This document shows, one piece after another, positions 23,907 to 27,401 of a stretch of 27,401 nucleotides of DNA. Made by a program: the position numbers and the translations under genes. The stretch spans positions 1 through 27,401 of the forward strand of contig JALHJL010000015.1 in NCBI GenBank assembly GCA_022839625.1, given 5' to 3'. The notes below the pieces were generated by a model. The model saw only the letters and a program-made list of their open reading frames with translations, ran no database searches and had not been told where the DNA came from. Position 1 is the first letter of the stretch, and every line of letters starts with the position of its first letter. This DNA comes from Phycisphaerales bacterium (GTDB lineage Bacteria > Planctomycetota > Phycisphaerae > UBA1845 > Fen-1342).

Positions 23907-25853
23907 TTACTTCAACGTGACTTTGAGCGTGACCTCTTTCGCCTCGCCCTCCGTCTTCCGGACCACGACGACTTCCAGCGCGTCGCCCGGCTGACGGTCG
24001 CGCAGCGCGTTCATATACCCGTAAATGTCCATCACCCTCTGCTCGCCGATCTTCACGATGCGATCGCCGGCCAGCAGGCCCGCGGCCTTGGCCACGCCGC
24101 CCTCGATGACCGAGCCGACAACCAGTCCGGGCTCATCGGAGGCCCCGTAGTCCGGAACGATGCCCAGCCGAACGGCCGGCCGCGACGGCCGGCGCAGGTC
24201 GCGGGCGTCGCGCCCGGCCTCCTCCTCGTGTGCTTCCACGTCCTCCGCGCCCTGCTCTTTCGCCTTCAGGCCGGGCTGCTTGACGGGGACGTCCTCTTCG
24301 CTCTCCTCCTGCTCGGTGATCCTCTCGAATGCCGGCCCCGTTTCCAGGTTGGCGAGGTCCCGCACGATCTGGCGGAACATGGCGAGAATCGTGGCAGCCC
24401 CCGGCGCGTCGATCAGCGGCCAGTCATCCTCGGGCGTGTGGTACTGCTTGTGGATGCCGGTAAACGCGAAGAGCACCGGGATGTCGTGCTCGTAGAACGA
24501 GGCGTGGTCGCTGCACTCGAACAACCCCGCTTGCGGGGCACGGTACTTCAGGCCCGTTGCCGCCGCTGCGCGGTCCACGATCTCCCCGAATTCCCTCCCC
24601 GTCGGGAGGCCGTAGATCGTGAACTTGTCGTCGCGCAGCCGGCCGATCATGTCGAAGTTCATCATCGCCTTGATGCGCGGCAGCGCCACCGTAGGATGGG
24701 CCACGAAGTGCGCGCTGCCGATCAGGCCCATTTCCTCCGCACTGAAAGCGATGAACAGCAATCCGCGCCGCAGCTTCGGCTCGGCGTTGAACGCCCGCGC
24801 CAGCTCCAGCAGCGCGGCCGTGCCCGAAGCATTGTCATCGGCGCCCCGGTGAATGTGCAGCCGCTTGTCTTTCGCGTTGAACTGGGAACGCGCGCGGCCC
24901 AGGTGGTCGTAGTGGGCCCCCAGCACGATGACCTCGTCCGTGTCCCCGCGCCCCGGCAGCAACCCGAGCACGTTGCGGGTCGGCAGCTTCCTGGGCCGCA
25001 CCCCAGGCTTAAGCTCCACCCGAAGATTGAGGTCCGCGGACAGCGGCTTGCGCTCGCGGTCGAGCCGCTCCTGGAGGCTCGCCAGGTCCCCCAGCCCGCC
25101 CCGCTGCACGAGCGCTTCGGCGACCGCCCGGGTCACGTGCACCACGGGGAGTTCGAACGTCTGCTCGGTGAGGTCCTCGTCAAACGGATAGAGACCCTCC
25201 TCCGCACCTTCCCGCCGCGGCGGATCGACGACCAGCAGCGCCTTCGCCCCGTGCCGGTCCGCCACCTGGACCTTCCTGGAAAACAAGGCGTGGCGCGAGA
25301 GGATGCGTCCGCCGAAGTCCGCGTCGGGATCGTCGGCCGGCGGCTCATAGCGAAACACCAGCAGGATCTTGCCGGTGGCGTCGAAGTCGGCGTAGTCGTC
25401 GTACTCATAGGCGTCCGCCTGGATACCGTAGCCCGCGAAGGCCAGCGGACCCTCCACGTCGTGCGGCGCGGTGAACGGCAGCGGAATCCAATCGCGGCGC
25501 ACTCGCCACCGCTCGTCGATGCCCTCCGCGGTCAGTGCCGCCGCAGCCTCCACCAGCTTCTTGCCGCGCTCGACCTCAAACTGCTGGAAATACGTGTCGT
25601 CGTCGCCGGCGGGCTTCAAACCGGCGTCGGCGAAGCACTTGGCGATGTACTCCGCCGCCAGCTCGATCCCCTCGGTGCCCGGCAACCGACCCTCCAGCGC
25701 GTCGCTGGCCAGGTACTTGATGTGCTCCAGGTACTCGTCGGGCGAGAACGGGGCGTGGTCGGCCGGCTGGCTGCCGGGCACGCCGGCCGGTACTGCGCCG
25801 ATCCAACAACCAAGCAGTACGAAGGGAACGAAGCGGAGCCAGGGGTTCTTCAT
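23907..25853 (-). CDS. M28 metallopeptidase with PDZ domain, exported
   Basis: 648 residues. A signal peptide with a hydrophobic core and VLLGC, a possible lipobox, directs export. Residues about 90-270 form the PA-like insert, followed by the M28 zinc-peptidase core: HYDHLG (His314), ADDNASGTAALLELA, FSAEEMGLIGS with the catalytic Glu, NFDMIGR, and YHTPEDD with the last ligand His, so the two-zinc site is intact. An acidic, low-complexity linker (EQEESEEDVPVK to EAHEEEAGRDARDLR) leads to a C-terminal PDZ domain (GLVVGSVIEGGVAKAAGLLAGDRIVKI). Probably an aminopeptidase in the periplasm or on the cell surface. ATG at 25853 has GGAG 7-8 nt upstream; another ATG at 25865 adds four residues. Confidence 0.94.
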   Translation of the reverse strand: MKNPWLRFVPFVLLGCWIGAVPAGVPGSQPADHAPFSPDEYLEHIKYLASDALEGRLPGTEGIELAAEYIAKCFADAGLKPAGDDDTYFQQFEVERGKKLVEAAAALTAEGIDERWRVRRDWIPLPFTAPHDVEGPLAFAGYGIQADAYEYDDYADFDATGKILLVFRYEPPADDPDADFGGRILSRHALFSRKVQVADRHGAKALLVVDPPRREGAEEGLYPFDEDLTEQTFELPVVHVTRAVAEALVQRGGLGDLASLQERLDRERKPLSADLNLRVELKPGVRPRKLPTRNVLGLLPGRGDTDEVIVLGAHYDHLGRARSQFNAKDKRLHIHRGADDNASGTAALLELARAFNAEPKLRRGLLFIAFSAEEMGLIGSAHFVAHPTVALPRIKAMMNFDMIGRLRDDKFTIYGLPTGREFGEIVDRAAAATGLKYRAPQAGLFECSDHASFYEHDIPVLFAFTGIHKQYHTPEDDWPLIDAPGAATILAMFRQIVRDLANLETGPAFERITEQEESEEDVPVKQPGLKAKEQGAEDVEAHEEEAGRDARDLRRPSRPAVRLGIVPDYGASDEPGLVVGSVIEGGVAKAAGLLAGDRIVKIGEQRVMDIYGYMNALRDRQPGDALEVVVVRKTEGEAKEVTLKVTLK

Positions 25854-25967
25854 GGACAGCTCCATCGGCGACAGCGCCCATCCCAGCGGACAGCCCCCAA
25901 GGAGGACTGCGACTCACCCGCCGCGAAGCGCCCGCGCGCCGGTTCGACGAGGCCGGGACTCTTGAGT

Positions 25968-25973
25968 ATTGTA
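25968..25973 (-). promoter_or_regulatory. Possible -10 element of the M28 peptidase gene
   Basis: On the minus strand the hexamer reads TACAAT, about 115 bp before the peptidase start, in the short gap to the nuclease gene. No good -35 lies 16-18 bp upstream, so this is weak. Confidence 0.2.
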
Positions 25974-26018
25974 GCGGCGCGCGGCAATGAATAGCGCTGC
26001 GGCGCGAACACCGCCGGC

Positions 26019-26822
26019 CTACTCCTTCGGGAGGGCGCCGGCCAGCCGGACCAGCAGCTCGAGGGACGACACCAGGTCGATCCGGTTGTGTTCCAACACC
26101 GGCCGCAACGGGGCCGCGTTGCCGGTGCGCATGAAGTGATGAAAGAGGTCCGGCACGTCGCTGCTGGGAACGTCGCCGACCCGTTCGTGCTTCAGAATCT
26201 CCCGCTCGAGCGTCGCCAGCCGGAAGTTGGGCAGGACGCCGCGCCAAGTCCGCCGGGCCGCGTGCAGCAGGTCGACGTGCAGCCGCGGCGGCGTCAGCCG
26301 GATGCGATGCAACGTCGCCCGGTCGTGCAGCATAGGCGCGTCGAAGCTCTTGCCGTTGAAGGTGATCCACGTGTCGCGGGACCTGGCGGTTTCGGCCATC
26401 GCGCGCAGAATCGCCTCTTCCTCCGGGTAGTCGCGGGCCAGAAACTGCCGCACGCAGATTGGCTGCTGGTCGAGCAGCACGAGGCCGATCAGGAAGATCG
26501 GCGTGCCGGCGAAGCCGCCGGTCTCGATGTCGAGCACTACCGTCCGCTGCGGGTCGATCCCCTGCGGCGTGACGCCTGCGGGCAAGTCGCGGGGATAAGG
26601 GAGCGACGCCGGGGGGCGCGGGGCCTTGAGCCCATGTGCCGCACATACCTGGTCCACAGGCGTTTCGATGAGCCAACACGCCCGGCCGCAGCAGCGGGTT
26701 TCGCCGCCGCCGAGTACGCCGGCCAGCCCCCCGATCTGGGCGTGTTGCCGCGAGACCATGCCTGACGGACCGGGCCGGCGGGCACGGCGAAGCTCATCAA
26801 GCTGTCGGCGAACGTCATCCAT
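26019..26822 (-). CDS. YprB-like RNase H-fold exonuclease
   Basis: 267 residues. A basic, variable N-terminus (about 1-90) with a Cys pair leads to a DnaQ/RNase H-fold nuclease domain. The three acidic motifs are VVLDIETGG (Asp98, Glu100), ITFNGKSFDAPML and a final HNRIDLVSSLELLVRLA, giving a DEDD-type two-metal site as in the YprB family (RNase_H_2). Substrate, DNA or RNA, is unknown. GGAG 8 nt upstream of the ATG at 26822 supports the start. The TAG of the preceding DUF3150-like gene lies only 7 sense codons upstream in the same frame, so the two genes are likely transcribed together. Confidence 0.85.
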   Translation of the reverse strand: MDDVRRQLDELRRARRPGPSGMVSRQHAQIGGLAGVLGGGETRCCGRACWLIETPVDQVCAAHGLKAPRPPASLPYPRDLPAGVTPQGIDPQRTVVLDIETGGFAGTPIFLIGLVLLDQQPICVRQFLARDYPEEEAILRAMAETARSRDTWITFNGKSFDAPMLHDRATLHRIRLTPPRLHVDLLHAARRTWRGVLPNFRLATLEREILKHERVGDVPSSDVPDLFHHFMRTGNAAPLRPVLEHNRIDLVSSLELLVRLAGALPKE

Positions 26823-26843
26823 GCCGGCGCTCCGCAGCCTATT

Positions 26844-27245
26844 CTACTGGCTCAGGAACGCATCCGCCGCGGCGTCGAGTTCGGCCTGCGGCTCCTGCAG
26901 GGCGTCGATAGGCGCTGGGACGCGGTCGCAGGGCACGAAGTGGGCGGCCGCGGCCGGGAACGGGCGCGAGTACTTCTCGAGCTGATGCCGGGCCCGCTTT
27001 TCGATTTGCTGGAAGACCTTGCGGCCTTTGTCCGGGTCAACCAGGTCCTTGGAGCCGAACGAGGCGATCGCCCGGCTTCGCACTTCGCTCGGCGAGAGGT
27101 TGAACTCCTCGGCCTCGTTGCCCGCGCGGCAGGACCAGTACGACGCGCGGATGACGAACAACGCTCCGAGCTGAAACAGGTTGATCGGCTTCTCGGCCGA
27201 GTCGAGGGGGGTTGCCTGCGGAGCAGGCGCAGTGAGAGTGGTCAT
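26844..27245 (-). CDS. DUF3150-like protein, probably truncated
   Basis: 133 residues. A Pro/Ala/Thr-rich leader is followed by a helical region with SFGSKDLVDPDKGRKVFQQI, EKRARHQLEKYSRPF and AHFVPCDRVP, which resembles my memory of the DUF3150 family (GSK, leading D-P, then R-A-R, then a VP motif). Family members are usually about twice as long, and this one stops at DAFLSQ, near where the helical part normally continues, so it is likely a fragment or a short variant. An excellent AAGGAG Shine-Dalgarno precedes the ATG at 27245. The family is often found beside AAA+ ATPase genes, in plasmid and phage-like settings. Only the match to the core is seen here; function is unknown. Confidence 0.55.
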   Translation of the reverse strand: MTTLTAPAPQATPLDSAEKPINLFQLGALFVIRASYWSCRAGNEAEEFNLSPSEVRSRAIASFGSKDLVDPDKGRKVFQQIEKRARHQLEKYSRPFPAAAAHFVPCDRVPAPIDALQEPQAELDAAADAFLSQ

Positions 27246-27383
27246 TTCGCAATTCTCCTTCTGGTAAGGGGTTACGGGATGCAAACAAACGAACACTGAC
27301 AGTCGGCACGGCCACGAAGCGAGTGCCGGACGAATGCCGAGGCGGATTTTTCCGCCCGGTCCGAAAAACGCTTGTGCATTGCC

Positions 27384-27400
27384 GGGGGGGGGGGGGGGGG
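27384..27400. other. Homopolymer of 17 G at the window end
   Basis: A run of 17 G followed by one A ends the window. Such runs at contig ends are often a two-colour sequencing or assembly artefact, so the last few dozen bases should not be trusted. The stretch 27246-27401 holds no gene; it contains a small palindrome (GGCGGA, TTTT, TCCGCC at 27341-27356). Confidence 0.75.
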
Positions 27401-27401
27401 A

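Noticed and set aside
24228..25994. A 588-codon plus-strand open frame opposite the M28 peptidase
   Set aside because: No domain or start signal; the opposite strand has intact zinc-peptidase and PDZ motifs.
27341..27356. Rho-independent terminator (GGCGGA, TTTT, TCCGCC)
   Set aside because: The T run is in the loop, not after the stem, and no gene ends nearby.

Overview
The window is GC-rich DNA with 21 supported protein genes, no rRNA or tRNA that I can recognise, and an unusual load of short palindromic repeats. Gene content fits a Gram-negative, planctomycete-like bacterium: LpxA (lipid A outer membrane), AddAB instead of RecBCD, a short ECF sigma factor, a GspE-type ATPase with a STAS partner, a YfhO-family membrane protein and an M28-PDZ peptidase. 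Planctomycetota is an inference from gene content and repeat style; no marker gene proves it. The window looks like a whole assembly contig: it opens inside a 66-bp tandem array and closes in a run of 17 G.

Layout. 1-856 holds no gene: a 66-bp tandem array (1-420) and several hairpins. 857-2472 (minus) is miaA followed by an ECF sigma factor. 2622-11092 (plus) is a small coiled-coil lipoprotein, addB, addA (ATGA overlap) and gpsA; a cytoplasmic histidine kinase (11190-12035) follows behind a good sigma-70-like promoter. 11979-16457 (minus) is a GT-C type membrane glycosyltransferase followed by a YfhO-family protein whose tail overlaps the kinase gene. A NUDIX gene (plus) comes next. 17017-19856 (minus) has a zinc-ribbon membrane protein, a four-helix membrane protein, and STAS plus GspE-like ATPase sharing an ATGA overlap. 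20142-23881 (plus) is pdxJ, lpxA, glycerate 2-kinase (overlapping lpxA) and a PhzF-like protein. 23907-27245 (minus) is a truncated DUF3150-like gene, a YprB-like RNase H-fold nuclease and an M28 peptidase with a PDZ domain.

The genes are mostly housekeeping: tRNA modification, double-strand-break resection, glycerol-3-phosphate, pyridoxal phosphate and lipid A synthesis, and secretion/signalling. The most interesting signal is a set of hairpins each preceded by the tetranucleotide GTAG, the signature of REP elements moved by RAYT transposases elsewhere. They occur as a tandem array (1-420), as an outward-facing pair (469-609), in the pdxJ leader (20086-20111) and, most strikingly, as four copies plus a decayed fifth inside the YfhO-family coding region (12808-13106), where they are joined by an in-frame 12-bp tandem repeat and add about 100 low-complexity residues.
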